From Adiantum capillus-veneris (taxonomy: Eukaryota; Streptophyta; Polypodiopsida; Polypodiales; Pteridaceae): a stretch of DNA of 64,000 bases. The stretch is taken from assembly GCA_014529385.2 (NCBI GenBank), contig CM043968.1:2198501-2262500 (forward strand), given 5' to 3'. The position numbers and the translations under genes were made by a program. Below, in pieces: positions 22,120 to 34,710 of the stretch. The notes beneath the pieces are model-generated. The model saw only the letters and a program-made list of their open reading frames with translations, had not been told where the DNA came from and did not search any database. Each line of letters opens with the position of its first letter. The stretch's first letter is position 1.

Positions 22120-23429
22120 ATGGATGATGAGGAGTTTCTTTCTTCTTTGTCACCGCAGCAGAGACATTGGTACGTGGAGCGTCATCGCTCTGGCGTATCA
22201 TCGCGCGTTCCTACTCCATCTACATCTCCCTCTATTTCGGAGCATTCGGCGTGCTCCGAAGCTTCGGCGTCGACGAGACGAGCTTCACACTCGTCTAGAC
22301 ACCGGCGCTCTAGTGGTGGCGGTGGCGGTTTTTGTGGGGATTCCGCCACCGATGCCTCCACACCGCCTCGTGTTCGACGAGGCTCTTTACCCTCCCCTTC
22401 TTTGCCCGCCCCCACACCAGCCACAGCATCGCCATCTACGCCAGGTTTTGCACGGCTGACTGTTCCTAGCAGCTACACACCTCTACCTACTACGCCAGTG
22501 GCCACCCCACTCGACACTCCTCGCTTCGGGGCCCAGACGCCGGTGGAGACACCTGACGTCCGTACCCCCATCGACACGCCGCTAGAGACCCCTGCCGGGA
22601 CACCCAGGTTCACGCGTCACCGGCCAGAGGGCTCGCCTTACTCCGTCGACTTCAGCGGCGGCATCATCATGGATGATGACGGCAAGAAGGTGATCTCGTG
22701 CATGCGTGATCTTTGCTCTCAGCTGTTTAGACACTACATACTAAACAAATGGAGTGAAGTACCAACTGCTTTAAAAAACAGAGTCATCAGCATACTTCAT
22801 GATGAGTTTCCCGTTCCAACACGGGATCAGCGATTCAATGAAGACCTGATGAAGATTCGAATGCGCGAATACTACAAACACAAGCGTTCCGAAGTGCAAA
22901 AAGCAATCAAGCATGGGTGGAACAGGCCAGATTGGCTGGCCAAAGAAGATTGGAAGAATGCGAAGAAAGCAGCGCGCGAGAATCCCGACAAGTGGAAGCA
23001 ACAAAAGGATGCAGCCAGAGCGCGAGTAGAGGCAGGGAGCCCGCACCACTTGGGGAGCGGTGGATGGGCATCATTTGAGGCCGATTTTGTAAGTGTTTTC
23101 GCATTGCTCTTTATGTTCGATAGTTTAGGGTTTATGAGTTTTTTAATTCTAACATAATGAATTCTTTGTATGTTTTGATAGTGGTCGATGACAGGACGTG
23201 ATCCCACACCGTACGAGCATGAGTACGCAGGCAGGAAGGGCTTAAACGCCCTGATGGACATTCTCAGTTCTCGCGGCGGCATGGTTAGTATTAGGGTTTA
23301 CTCTTTTCTATTTTTTGTACTGTTTTATAAATGTCGTTATATGTTTATACTTACTGAAAGCTGTCTTATTATCTTTTTTTGCAGAATCCGACAGATACGC
23401 CGCTTGGATGCGATGAGAAGTCTGACTAG
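22120..23429 (+). CDS. Plant Ptta/En/Spm-type transposon protein (TNPA-like)
   Basis: Three exons, 22120-23088, 23182-23283 and 23385-23429, join in phase 0 to a 371-aa protein starting MDDEEFLSSLSPQQRHW. The first 175 residues are rich in Pro, Ser and Thr with repeated (T/E)TP units (PVETPDVRTPIDTPLETP). Residues about 190-357 match the Transposase_24 pattern: W near a basic helix, LHDEFPVPT, IRMREYYKHKR, WLAKEDW, HHLGSGGWASFEADF and GRDPTPYEHEYAGRKG. Proteins of this class bind subterminal repeats and help TNP2 in excision. It is downstream of TNP2 on the same strand and shows no stop. An upstream extension to 21982 is open, but the ATG at 22120 follows a TGCAG acceptor-like site and starts the conserved part. 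Confidence 0.85.
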
Positions 23430-23804
23430 ACGACGTTAGTTTAGCCGTAGCTAGATAGCATTAGTTTAGGGTTTCTCATAGCTTATGTATCATGAGACGG
23501 ATTTTATACGTCTTTTTGAACCATGTATATTATTACATTTGTCACCGCAGTTCATTTTGACAATCAATTCTTTATGCCTATGATGTTGTACAATTGTCAT
23601 TATTACATTTGCCAATCAATTCATTTTGCCTATGATGTGTACAATTGTCAATTTTACGCTTGTCAATTTTGCAAACAATGCGTCTTGTGGGTGACTTTTT
23701 AGGGTCTATTATCTACCCTTGCACTTTTTATAAAAAGTGAATCAAGTACAATATGGTTGATGGGTGGCAGGGCATTCAATGCCCTGTCACCAAAAAAAAA
23801 TTCT

Positions 23805-24000
23805 CTCGGGCGTCGCTATAACCGTCGCTATTTATGGCTCTGTAGCGTCGCTATAGACTTCTGTTTAAACGTCGCTATAAGCGTCGCTATGAGCGTCTCT
23901 ATATAGCGACGCAAATAGCGACGCTCTCGTAGCGACGCTATTAGCGACGATTTTAGCGACGCCGGGGGTTATAAAAACCCAGTGTATTTCCGTCGCTAAC
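23805..24000. repeat. 3' subterminal repeats of the CACTA element
   Basis: About fifteen copies of CGTCGCTA or its complement TAGCGACG within 200 bp, in mixed orientations, matching the motif at the 5' end. Probable binding array for the TNPA-like protein. Confidence 0.88.
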
Positions 24001-24663
24001 AACGTCACAAGAGCACACAACCTCTTGTAGTGAAAGCACTGGATAATTTATCGAAATGGTTTTGAGAAATCAGCAGTTGATTGTTGGTGCTTGAAAACAA
24101 TTTCAAAAAAGCATCTTTCAATAGGTTGCTAACTCCGGAATGGAAAGAGAAAAATTCTAAAATTTTGATTTGTTCTAAGATTTCATAACTTTTTGGTGTA
24201 TTTTTTGCCTTTGAAACCGTCATAGAGGGGAAATTTTGTGTTGGTGAGCTACCGGGGGCTGACTCTTGGGGGCTACACCTTTAAGAAACTATTCCTATAA
24301 CATGAGTTCAAAGGGTATTAAAAACCCCCTTTCCTTACATGCTTAAGGTAATAAAATGATCCCTTTTTCTTTAAAAACTTACCCATTTTTGTAAGCCTTG
24401 AGTGTTGTAAGGAGATGAAGAGGTTGTTGATGGTGAGCTAGCCGTGAGAAGGCGTGATGGCAGCCATCGAAAAAGCTGCTTGTGGTGCCTCGGAGCATGG
24501 GAGAATAAGTTGCCAATGAAGCAAGGTCAAGTCTTACCATGGCCCGAGCGAGATTTCTCGAGCGAACTAAAACCCGAGCGAATATCTAAATTGTATCTAC
24601 CCATGTTGTGCTATGTTTACTCTTAATGTTGTGCTATGTTCGCCTTACATCAAAGTTTGCTTG

Positions 24664-24801
24664 GGAATGTTTGATTGCACGATGACTTCCACCAGCCCTA
24701 GTTTTAGATGAGATTCTGTGTGTGTGTGTGTGTGTGTGCGTGTGTGTGTGTGGGAATGTTTGATTGCACGATGACTTCCACCAGCCCTAGTTTTAGATGA
24801 G

Positions 24802-24874
<73 letters not shown>
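24664..24874. repeat. Duplicated 50-bp unit, each copy ending in a different microsatellite
   Basis: GGGAATGTTTGATTGCACGA through TTTTAGATGAGAT occurs at about 24664-24714, followed by (TG)n, and again at about 24753-24804, followed by (CT)n. The two unit copies look identical. Confidence 0.85.
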
Positions 24875-24877
<3 letters not shown>

Positions 24878-26326
24878 ACGCACAACGGAAGAGCCACATG
24901 TGCCCTATGTGATTGCTTCTCTCGCCAATCACTGTCACATTGCATATTTTAATACTCATTGTTGCAAGGACCGCGCGTCGGTGTGCGGTCCTGACAGTAG
25001 TGAGTGTAAAATATGCATGCGATAGAGAGCTAACGTCTAACAAGGGCCGTTGATGTGGACCAAAAACAATGAAATCTATTAACTTTTGTGTTGAAGAGAG
25101 GATTTAATACTGATTACTACAAGGAGTTTGAGGGGGTTCTATTGGCAGTTCCTATAATATATTATACACGAATATTCCGAGATCCAATATTCGAATTCAT
25201 TTCTTTCCTTGGCGTATGCAGAGCAGCAAAACCCACAATCAATGAGCACATTTGAACTTAATCGGATCTGCACAAATATCTCAGCGCTAACCACCTCGGC
25301 CAACTACTTTCTCTCCACACATTTGATTTAATTAAAAATTAATATCAAACCCCCTTCCCACTCCCTCGTCCACCTGCGCGTGCACTGCCTTGCTGCTGAG
25401 TTTAACGCCGTCGCCTTGCTGCCCAAGTCCACGCCTCTGCTTCGGTCCACCCCTCCGCTTCCCCCCCCTCGGCTGCACGACTTCTGCTTTTCCTTTCTTC
25501 CTTTCGATCAGAATTGGCATCCACGCCATATTCTTCTTGTTTATTATATTTTTACTACCTACTCCAAGGACCGCGCGCCGGCGTGCGGTCGTAAACAGCC
25601 TCCCAAAAAACGGTTTTTCAAAAACTTGACGCGTGTGTGTGTGCTCTCGGATGCCTAGTGGAGTTTCTTGGAGCCTACCGCGGCGAGCTGTCCCCTGGAG
25701 CCTATTGCGACGATCTGTTCTTTGGAGCTATCCTTCAAAAACATGGCCATGCTGATGTTTTCTAATTTGCAGGCATGCACCAAATCTTCGGAGAAAAGGG
25801 GGCGGGATTATAAGGGCCGCAAGCTGCTGGGACTGGCTGAGTAAGAATTTAGAGGGGAAAGGATGCTTGTGCATCTTCAAAATTGCAAGACGTTGAAGAA
25901 GCCAGAGGTCCCCGCTACAGCACGTGCTTTGGAATGAGCGAGGGTCGGCACAGATGGTGGCCCCGTAGAGCCCATGATAAGCAGCGCTGCAAGCAACTTG
26001 GACCACTAACTTGCGCAAGCTGGGACTGATGATGAGGCTGGACGTTGCAGTATAGACGTAGCTAAGGACACCTAAAATGACCATGAGGAACAAAAGGCCC
26101 CACCCATGCTGTGTGGAAGCAGCCTCGGCTTGTTATCCCTTGCAAATTCGGACTCACTTTCATAGTCTCTCTCTCTACCTTCTGCCCTCCTCGCCTCCTC
26201 ATGGCATACACCCCCCCTTGGCTTACATATCAAAGCTGGACATTTTTCTTCAGCCGCCACTGCTTTAGCACAAGACCTGAAGCCGTTGTTGAGAAAGGCG
26301 TTCCATTCGCATCCACGTGCCCCAGA

Positions 26327-26408
<82 letters not shown>

Positions 26409-26712
26409 CTCTTCATGCCCCTCCACTTACAGGGCTTCATGTGAGAGCATAGGCAGTCCATGTGGAGCAGTGTTTGGGAAAAATGTGTCTCAGGTTAATA
26501 TCGTGCCGTCCAGCTGAGGGCAAGGGGAAAAGGAGAGATTCCAACTAAATAGTGTAAAAAGCCATTTAGTTGTAAAAAGCCGCAAAACAAACCTAGTATT
26601 TTCTCTTGGAGAAAGGCATACCCTTTGCAACTAGTTGTGCCTTCTGGCGCTCTGCGTACATCCACCAGCCAGAGAGAGAGAGAAGAAGAAGAAGAAGAAG
26701 AAGAGAGTTTTA

Positions 26713-26776
26713 ACGTCGTAGGAAACTATCCCAAGAGACCTTAAAGATCTAGCTGAAAGGGAGAGTTGAACTCAAG

Positions 26777-26779
<3 letters not shown>
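26713..26779. repeat. Dispersed copy of the AACGTCGTAGGAAACTA repeat
   Basis: The sequence from AACGTCGTAGGAAACTATCC through GAGTTGAACTCAAGA matches the copy inside the CACTA element at 17308-17375 over about 65 bp. This shows the repeat is not private to the transposon. Confidence 0.7.
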
Positions 26780-26838
<59 letters not shown>

Positions 26839-27109
26839 GTTATATAAAACATAGGCATCGGGACAAGCGCGGATGGAACAGTGGCTACATAAAACGCAAG
26901 CACCGGGAGCAAGCAATACGTTAATCTTCACAAAGGCATATTTGCATAAGATTCTGCCTTTTGACGATTTTCATTGAATCGTTAGGACATATTCTGCAAC
27001 ATTAAGAAGACATTCTTTTTTCCCCTTATATTCTTTGAAATTTAAGATGAAAACCACTTCACCACTCTACCTCCTGAATGGAATCACATCATGAAATCTA
27101 TACTCAGTT

Positions 27110-27188
<79 letters not shown>

Positions 27189-28163
27189 ACACACATTGTG
27201 GAAAGTCCTTGAAGCAAAAAAGCCGCTTAAGAGCAAGAGGAGAAGAAAAAAACCCCGCTTAGATTTTTCAAAAATAGTGTAAAATAATGAAAAATTATCT
27301 GGATGGCAAAAATGGGTTTGCAAAGTCAAGAGATGAATAGGTCAAATAAGGATATGCATCTGCACATAGGGATACACAGAATATTGGCATGAGGTAAAGG
27401 TTGCAAAGAAGGTATGGGCAATTAGAAGAAGTGAACCAGGTATGTATGATTCATTAATGATGGCTCACATGATATTATGCATGGGGTTTTCGCACCATTT
27501 TTTTGGGGTCGCAAAAAATACCCCGCATCCATAGGGGGAGTGTGCCAAGGTTATGTTGGGTTTTGTATTTACTTTGCTACACTATCCTCTATAGAGTAAT
27601 GATTGAGGTCTTTCATCAAGTCTTTTTCATTTTATGCGCTCGCTCGGTTTCTTGTGCGCTCGGAAATACTCGCTCGAGGAATGGGATTCCTCAGCAAGGT
27701 CAAAACTTGAGATTGCCTTTGATGCCAAAAAAAAAAGCAAGGAGGATAAGTCCGTGTGCAAGGAGTAAAGGAACGTGGACTGCAAAAGAGGAAAAGGCAC
27801 CAGGTTGCACAAGTTCATGGAAAAAGAATCGATACAAGGGGTAGGTTGAGAAAGAGAGAGAGAGAGATAGAGAGATTTAAAGATAATCAGGGAGGGTCTT
27901 GTGTGTTACGCAGTCAAATTGTGGAAGGGATTGCCGAGGTGTGAATTGTGGGAATTGAAGGGCTCATTGGATGCTACACTAAAAAAGGGCAGTTTTTATA
28001 CAGTTCCATCATTGTACACTCCTGAGAACTCGTTGCTTCTTGGTGCCTCTCGCTCATCTGCAACCCTGTTCTCTGCTGGCGGCTCCCTTGTCGACTATCA
28101 CTCCTCCGTCCCTCCCCTAGTGCTGAGCTAGCGCTCCACCTTGCAATTCCCCATGGTGGCTCC

Positions 28164-28209
<46 letters not shown>

Positions 28210-29342
28210 ACCCTCTATATGCCCAAGGAGCTTTGTAGCCCCCAATTGTGGATATCTATCCGCCTTCAAGTACAAAAAAAAAAAGACTTGAAAGGGCTGA
28301 TCTGGATCACCCCTCTCATATACACAGCGCCACCACATGCAATGGTCAATTTTTTGGTTGCAAACCACTTCTCTTTAGCATAGCCTGTCTCCAATGGCTC
28401 CTAGTGAACAACTTAAAAAATCAAGCTGCAGAGAGTATCAAGAGCTACAAAATCATTAATAAGCTATGCCCAACATTTTCAAACTTCCTGATCAGCAGAG
28501 CTGGAAAATTGTCCTTGGTCTACTAAAAGCCACATTTGGCATAAACACCTTGACAGCACTGCTTGTACCTATACTTATTATCTTCCCAAGTACTCCCATA
28601 GCCCTACTAGCTTCCACATACATGCTTTGTGCATGCCCATGAGCCAACCAACTTTGATTACACCAACGTGCTCTATTGCTCTCTGCCGCTCTCAGATTGT
28701 GTATAGTGTTGATTATGTGCTTGTGCGATTTTTCACGTATGCAGATCTATCACTGACTCGTAAGATGTTATTTTTGATATTTTGTAGGGCTCTCTATCCT
28801 CTCAAGTGTATTTTGCGAGGTTGAATTTTTACTTTATCTCATTGTCTAGAGAGGGAAGCGACCTCCAACACCCCAAAGGTTCAACTCCCAATAAATTGGT
28901 GAGAAAATGCAACAATCACCTTGCAATGCTCTGTATTGTTCTCACCACCATTAGAGGATTGGGCACCGTCAACATGGTACTCTTTCTCTTCATCACCACT
29001 AGTAGATAGCAAGCTCACACCACAGAATCCTTTGACGAAGCTTCACATCCACCAATAGTGCACTCAATAGATCGTGCATTGTGGCAGTTAGTGCGAGCTG
29101 CATGCAACAACCCTTAGGACTCATTCATCATTCATCATGTGCACGGTAGCACTTACTTTGGAGACCGCAATCACTCACTCCACATAACAATAGCGGCCTT
29201 GGTGGCTCAAATACTGTGTCCACAACCCTTTTCTATTCAATTTTCCAGCATGCAATGATCGTTGCTATGCTTTAAAAATAGTAATAATGGATCGCCTCCC
29301 TTGCACACCACAACAACTGTCTAATAACACCCCCCCCCCCCC

Positions 29343-29407
<65 letters not shown>

Positions 29408-30448
29408 TGTGTGTGCACCCACAGTGGAAGTGCTAGCGGATAGAACCACACAAAGGCCGAGCACTGCAGACCATTCAACTCTCGTTGACAACCAAACTAC
29501 ATAGCCTTGTTAAGCTCGTGGACACCACCAACTAGAGGCACTCTGTCGTGCCCCACCTAAGCAACCACTCGATGCATGCAACCTACACCCCATCTCAAGC
29601 CTCTGTCATCCAACCCACTCACCAACAGCCACACACAACACCACTGCATGGATGAGCCATTTCTCAACCACGAGCGGTAGCAAACCATACTCTGCATACT
29701 GACGCACCACTTCTAAAAACACATACGGTCCACAACTATCTCATGCAAGGAATGCTCCCCCACCATCTCACCTTGAACTATCCCTCAACCTCATGGTTGA
29801 CACACGCCATGCAGAATTCTCTCTCCATCTTTCTCTCTCACTCTCTCAGTTCTAGCACCCACCACATCGCAAGCCACTATTTTAGTGCATGGTCAATGAT
29901 AGCAAATTGCAGTACCAATGCTATTTAACTCGGTTTTTTTAAAAGTTGGCGGAACACACGCTCAACAAACACCAATTTTTGGGGGTCCACACAGGTCAAC
30001 ACCTATCACATCTCTAAAAGAGATAGAACCAACACTAATCTTGGGAAGCAAATGACTCGACTAGGACAGGGAGGCACGCCAAGAGGTTGCCAAGATCTTG
30101 TCTAAACACAATACATTCCACTACAACACTTGGTGTGTACTCAATACACTGAAATCTCTTATCCTTTCTATAGGATCTCTCACCATCCTACAGACAAATC
30201 CTTAAACAAATAATATCCAATTGACTCCAAACTTCCTAGGCAATATGCGGTGGCTATGTTGAACATAAATGGGTAATCAAGTTTGAAAAAAGACTCCATG
30301 GAAAAATTGCAATTTTCTTCTATCAACCAAATGCAGACCAACGTTTTAGAATTCAGAATTTGGATATGCCTACTCGGTTCTCCTAAGTGCCAGGAATCAA
30401 ACATTGTAGTGTTCATTGTGACGAATCCAATGTAGCACGCTTTTTCAA

Positions 30449-30770
30449 AAGTCTTCAAGAAATATGATGGCATAGACATTAGGTAATCAAAGAAGCCATG
30501 CATAATCTACACATCAAGGTGCTGACTGAGATCATAAGCTAACCTTTTATTTTCTTTAGGGAAAGACATCCATGGTCTTTCGAAGACCAAGGGTCTATGG
30601 TACATAGTTATGCACAAAAGTCTTCAAGAAATACGATGGCATAGACATTAGGTAATCAAAGAAGCCATGCATAATCTACTCATCAAGGTGCTCACTGAGA
30701 TCATAAGCTAACCTTTTATTTGCTTTAGGGAAAGACATCCATGGTCTTTCGGATCCCGAGGGTCTATGGT
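30449..30770. repeat. 168-bp imperfect tandem duplication
   Basis: AAGTCTTCAAGAAATA(T/C)GATGGCATAGACATTAGG is found at 30449 and again at 30617, followed in both by GCATAATCTAC and TCAAGGTGCT, up to CCATGGTCTTTCG. Minus-strand open frames overlap it (30503-30180 and 30885-30676), but neither shows a known domain. Confidence 0.8.
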
Positions 30771-31045
30771 ATGAAAGCATTTGACATGACAGATATGGAA
30801 GACCTGCATATTTCTTGAGTGTTGCCTGTAGAGTGGTAAGCATGTACCTTTCATCTAGCCTTTGCTTGCCTTTAGGTCTTGGCAAAACTCAAAATTTAGC
30901 GAGTATCTTCTTCAGTCATGCAATAAGGCCTCTCACTCATAGTTTCAGACACTAGTCTTTCTTCTGTTCTGCTGGGTGTTGATCTACTTTCAGGAATATC
31001 ACGTGTGGTTTTTTGCTTTCCCTTACTTTGATCCCTATTGGTTGT

Positions 31046-32500
31046 TCAGCGGGTGGGTTGAGCTATTGATCCCTGTTGTTGAGTTAGTGGAGGTCTCTGT
31101 CTTGCCACTTGCTCTCTTTGAGTGTCTTCTTGCCCTAATTGATCATCATATCCATGTTCATGTGTAATTTTGATTGTTTGCAATCGAGCTTTTTCATTAA
31201 TTTTATGTGTGTCATGTAATGTTGATTGTTTGCAATCTAGTTTTTTCATTAATGTAGCTACTTGTGACTTTAAATCTTTGTTCTCCTTTTTGAGGGTAGT
31301 ATTTTTTGCTTATAGCTCCTCCTCTCTGGCTAGGGCTGCATTGGTGGCATCTTGTTGCATCGCTTCGTAAACCTTAATGGCTCTTTCTAGCTCTAAAATT
31401 TGTGAGCTTGCATCAGATTATGTTGTGATGGTCTCCACCAACCTTGCCAAGCGAGGGCTAGCCTTGATCTTTTCCATGATTCAGCGATGATCCATGAGCT
31501 CTTTCTTAGCGCTAACTAATTGTATTTTGGCCATGGCTAGCTGATTTTTGAATGCATCTGCTTGGTTGTACACATATATAAATATTGATTGCAATTCCTT
31601 GATCCCATCCTATTGAAATTCACAACCCTTTTTGTAGCCCCAATTTCTTAATGTGCTTCAACTAACTTCTATCTCTACCGTAGTAGCAGATTTTGTTATT
31701 CATGTGCTTGTTTTTGGGCTATTTAGGCATCTACTATCAATTCCTCTTATTCATTTTGTATCATGTGAAGCTCAACATAGACCTCTGTGAGTTCCTTTTG
31801 TAGTATGTCAATTGCATATCAATCATGGGTGTGTCCCTATACAAATTGCATTATACAAATCTGTAGCCATCCGTTGCAACGCGTGGTAGTAGGGGTCTAC
31901 TAAGCTCCATTGACCTAGCGAGGTGTTGGGGATTGGCACTAAATGCGTACTTCTTCTTGTACTGCAAATGGATTCTGTGGTTTGAGGCAACTACTCTTAT
32001 ATTTAGTTTCACCTTGCATGTCTGCTCTTGTGAGGTTTTGGGTTGAGAGTCTTGTGTGTGTGTCGTTTTAAATCCAAAATCCCTTGAGACCTATCATCGG
32101 AGCCATGGTGGGAGCTCTCAGTGGAGTTATCTAACTCTATTCTCTTTGTTTCCTTTGAGGCCTTATTTTTTCTTTTCCTCTGCGAGATTCTATTGTTCCA
32201 TGTGTGCCCACATGGCCTCCAACTGTTCTTGAGTGACATGTGGAATTGATGGGTTTTTGGTGCAAACTTTGTGTGGAAGCCACTTTTCCACAAAGTATCC
32301 CTCATCCACTTATCACTTTCTGAATTCTTCTACTAGTCTTTCCTCTTGTGCTTTCTTTTGAGATTTCTCCTCTATTAGCAGCCAAGCCAAGCAAGCACCC
32401 TTCAGGTCGACCCCTTCTTCCTTGAGCCTAAAATTTCTATGTACTCCCATTCTTTTTTCGAAGGCATTGTAATTATCTTGATCACTTGATTAAAGATGGA
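31046..32500 (-). pseudogene. Decayed coiled-coil ORF, retroelement-like
   Basis: On the minus strand, fragments in order are MPSKKEWEYIEIL (about 32460), KEEGVDLKGACLAWLLIEEK, WLPHKVCTKNPSIPHVTQEQ, MEKIKASPRLARLVETIT and ELERAIKVYEAMQQDATNAA, then a Lys/Glu-rich stretch to a terminal Gln-rich tail (31100-31046). Several stops break it. The heptad-like charge pattern suggests a coiled coil. It may be a gag or accessory ORF of a gypsy element, by analogy with the extra ORF at 2081-3964, but no RT adjoins it on this strand. Confidence 0.35.
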
Positions 32501-33283
32501 CAAACTGTGAGAAATTGAGTTATAGAGTTTGTAATGAATTTGTGTCATATATGGTCAGCCACTAGCCAAGAGAGCCCTACATATAAAGCATAAGTTGTAA
32601 AGTGGAAAAGGGATTATTATCATCATCACAATTAAAAGTTTTGGAGAGTACGGCCAAGAGAGACGTCTTTCCTACAACTTGTAATCCTCATATCTTGAGC
32701 TTTGGTAATGGCATTTCAATTTTGAAACTTGCAATGTGCTCCTTTTTCAATGCCCTTTCATTCGAGTATGCTCATTGTCAATTCTGTTGTGATTTTTGAC
32801 TACGAATTAGTAGGCTAAATCTGTTGATTTGAATGTGTTAATGAGTGTTTTATTAGATTTCGACTATCGAAGAGTGATTCTAGACCCTAAGATGACCATT
32901 ATTATGTGTTCTATTGCAGTTTTGGAGACCTAAATTATGATGGATTGTGATTTTCGTACCTCTTCAAAATGCGACTGAACTTGGTAGGTTAATATCCCTA
33001 AGTGTCTTTGACCTCCTCTTAAAGTTTTGTAGCATTTGAACTCCGTTCGAGTGTCAAAACAGGCTGGTGCCCAAGTGTGGTGACGTAGGACATAAGTACA
33101 TTGCCAAGACTAAGAGCGAGAGATTTTTATGTGATAGTGATAGAGTTATTCCCCCAGTTCACTTCTTGAGATTGACAGCCTCAAAGAGTCTCCATGTCCC
33201 ATTTGAGCCATTTCCCTGAGTATTGATATTATGTTAGTGCCAAAAAGCTATGCTATAGACGTCCATCGCAATGACCATATAAC

Positions 33284-33303
33284 ATTGGCGCCATTGCCGG
33301 GGA
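33284..33303 (+). other. Gypsy LTR end and primer-binding site
   Basis: ACA followed by TTGGCGCCATTGCCGGGGAT matches the common plant gypsy junction in which the LTR ends CA and the PBS begins TGGCGCC. It implies a plus-strand 5' LTR occupying some hundreds of bases upstream; its start could not be placed. The stretch 32500-33280 has no gene and is probably this LTR in part. Confidence 0.6.
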
Positions 33304-33590
33304 TAGTGATCCATAGGTGGTAAGTGATCGAGTGGTAGATTTTACTGAGAAACTTTGATTTTGATTTCCACTACGTTTACACTTTAGCAGTCAGGCAGCT
33401 AAACACGGGGTTTAGTGCTTGGTAGAGTCTAGGAGTGAGGACTTGCTAGATCTATTCTCAAGAGGTAAGAGGATTGTGAGTGTGATACCCAAAAGAATTT
33501 CATTCTCTGATTTTCTCATTACTTTCAGAGTATTGTACTGTTTTCTGTTTCAACTTCAATTTGTACTATATTTTTTTTTCATGTTCCATT

Positions 33591-33742
33591 TTAGCATAAG
33601 CATTCACCAAACCAAATGGCATCCTGCAATAGGAAAAACATCCCCATTAATAGATAAACATCATCTTTAGCTGGTCTGCGAGAGAAATCCCTATCTGAAA
33701 GTACCCTGAAAATCCATCCATGATGGAGTAACTTTCATGGCA
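33591..33742 (-). pseudogene. Gypsy reverse transcriptase fragment
   Basis: The minus strand reads HESYSIMDGFSGYFQIGISL, then ADQLKMMFIY, a stop, and WGCFSYCRMPFGLVNAYA. These are the adjacent RT motifs MDGFSGYNQI and (T)xFxxxxGxxxxxxMPFGL. Only about 50 codons survive. It lies on the opposite strand to the primer-binding site 290 bp away, so the two do not belong to one simple element. Confidence 0.8.
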
Positions 33743-33749
33743 CTCAATG

Positions 33750-34328
33750 CCCATCACCTTCACTCTTCATGTTTTGAGCCACACCTAGACACTTAGCTTT
33801 GACATGGTTGTCCATCCTCATGTGCACATTTGATTTAGATACAGCTTTAACACCTATTTCCCTCATAGCTGCCTCAATCATGACGTAAACTTATGCTCTA
33901 TCATCTATATAGGCCTATACCTGCATCCTCTTTTCAATGATTGCATTCACCAGAGGAAGGACATTTGTTGGGCTACCCACCCTTAATGCCATGTTTTGCA
34001 TTGCATGCACATTGCCCTTAGATTTTGGTATCCTCGTGCTAATGCTCTTAGACCATTGTATTAGGATTCAAAGACCGCAACTGACCAAAGGTAATGTTAG
34101 CTTTCTAGTTTTGCACATCACTTACCAGATCATATTCGGGGTAGCCGCTTCCTAGCTAAAAGTCTGCTTGCTTGATTTTGCAAGGCATCCTCTTTTTGCT
34201 AGTTTTTAGATACTCCTTGCCTTTGTACACTTTCTCTTTGCCTTTATGGGCCCTAGTTTCCTGATCGGTCTCCATCTCCTTTCCATTCTTGCCCTTTTGT
34301 TGGCAAATACTTCAACATTCTGTTTGTG

Positions 34329-34338
<10 letters not shown>
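33750..34338. other. No gene seen
   Basis: Short frames without domains. One minus-strand stretch may continue the RT-bearing element, but no motif confirms it. Confidence 0.4.
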
Positions 34339-34359
<21 letters not shown>

Positions 34360-34710
34360 CTCTATAATCTCTTTTGTATGAAAATTATCTCTCTCCATTA
34401 AATAAACTACTCTACTATCTACTTAGCTACATCCTATTTTCTAGCAACTGGTATCAGAGCAAGGTTCTCTTGTAGCTAAACTATCTCAAGAAAATGATTC
34501 CTTGAATTGAGTGGGAGTAATGGCGGAGGAAGGGAAGCTCAAGATCAAGAAGCTCTTACGGAAAAAAATACCAACACTAGAAGATGCAGATTGAAGACTA
34601 TCTCTACTAGAAGGACCTTAATTTTCCACTAGGAAGTCTTGCAAAGAAGCTCACAACAATAGTAGATGAAGCATGGATTGTCTTTGACTAGAAGGACTTA
34701 GGAACAATTC

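Larger units (their letters stand above)
16615..24032 (+). mobile_element. CACTA (En/Spm) DNA transposon, complete ends
   Basis: The left end reads CACTACAAGAGGCT from 16615, and the right end, read inward, is CACTACAAGAGGTT ending at 24032: terminal inverted repeats of at least 12 bp with the diagnostic CACTA start. Both ends are flanked by AAA (16612-16614 and 24033-24035), the 3-bp target duplication of this superfamily. Subterminal arrays of a GCGACGCT/AGCGTCGC motif lie inside both ends. It carries a TNP2-type transposase gene and a second plant Ptta/En/Spm-type gene in the same orientation, plus a captured host-gene fragment. The transposase has one premature stop, so movement would need help from a sister copy. 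Confidence 0.95.
24036..30180. other. Gene-poor interval crowded with microsatellites
   Basis: No gene is supported. Main tracts are (TG)n 24719-24751, (CT)n 24805-24874, (GA)n 26326-26404, GAA run 26682-26705, (GA)n 26780-26837, (CT)n then (CA)n 27115-27195, (CT)n 28165-28208, and a run of Cs followed by (CT)n and (GT)n at 29329-29415. A 121-aa minus-strand frame at 26093-25728 is open but has no recognisable domain. Pieces such as 28860-28910 look like decayed retroelement sequence, but I cannot assign them. Confidence 0.6.

Noticed and set aside
25728-26093. 121-aa minus-strand ORF
   Set aside because: Open and ATG-like at the start, but no domain, no family feature and no promoter or splice context could be seen.
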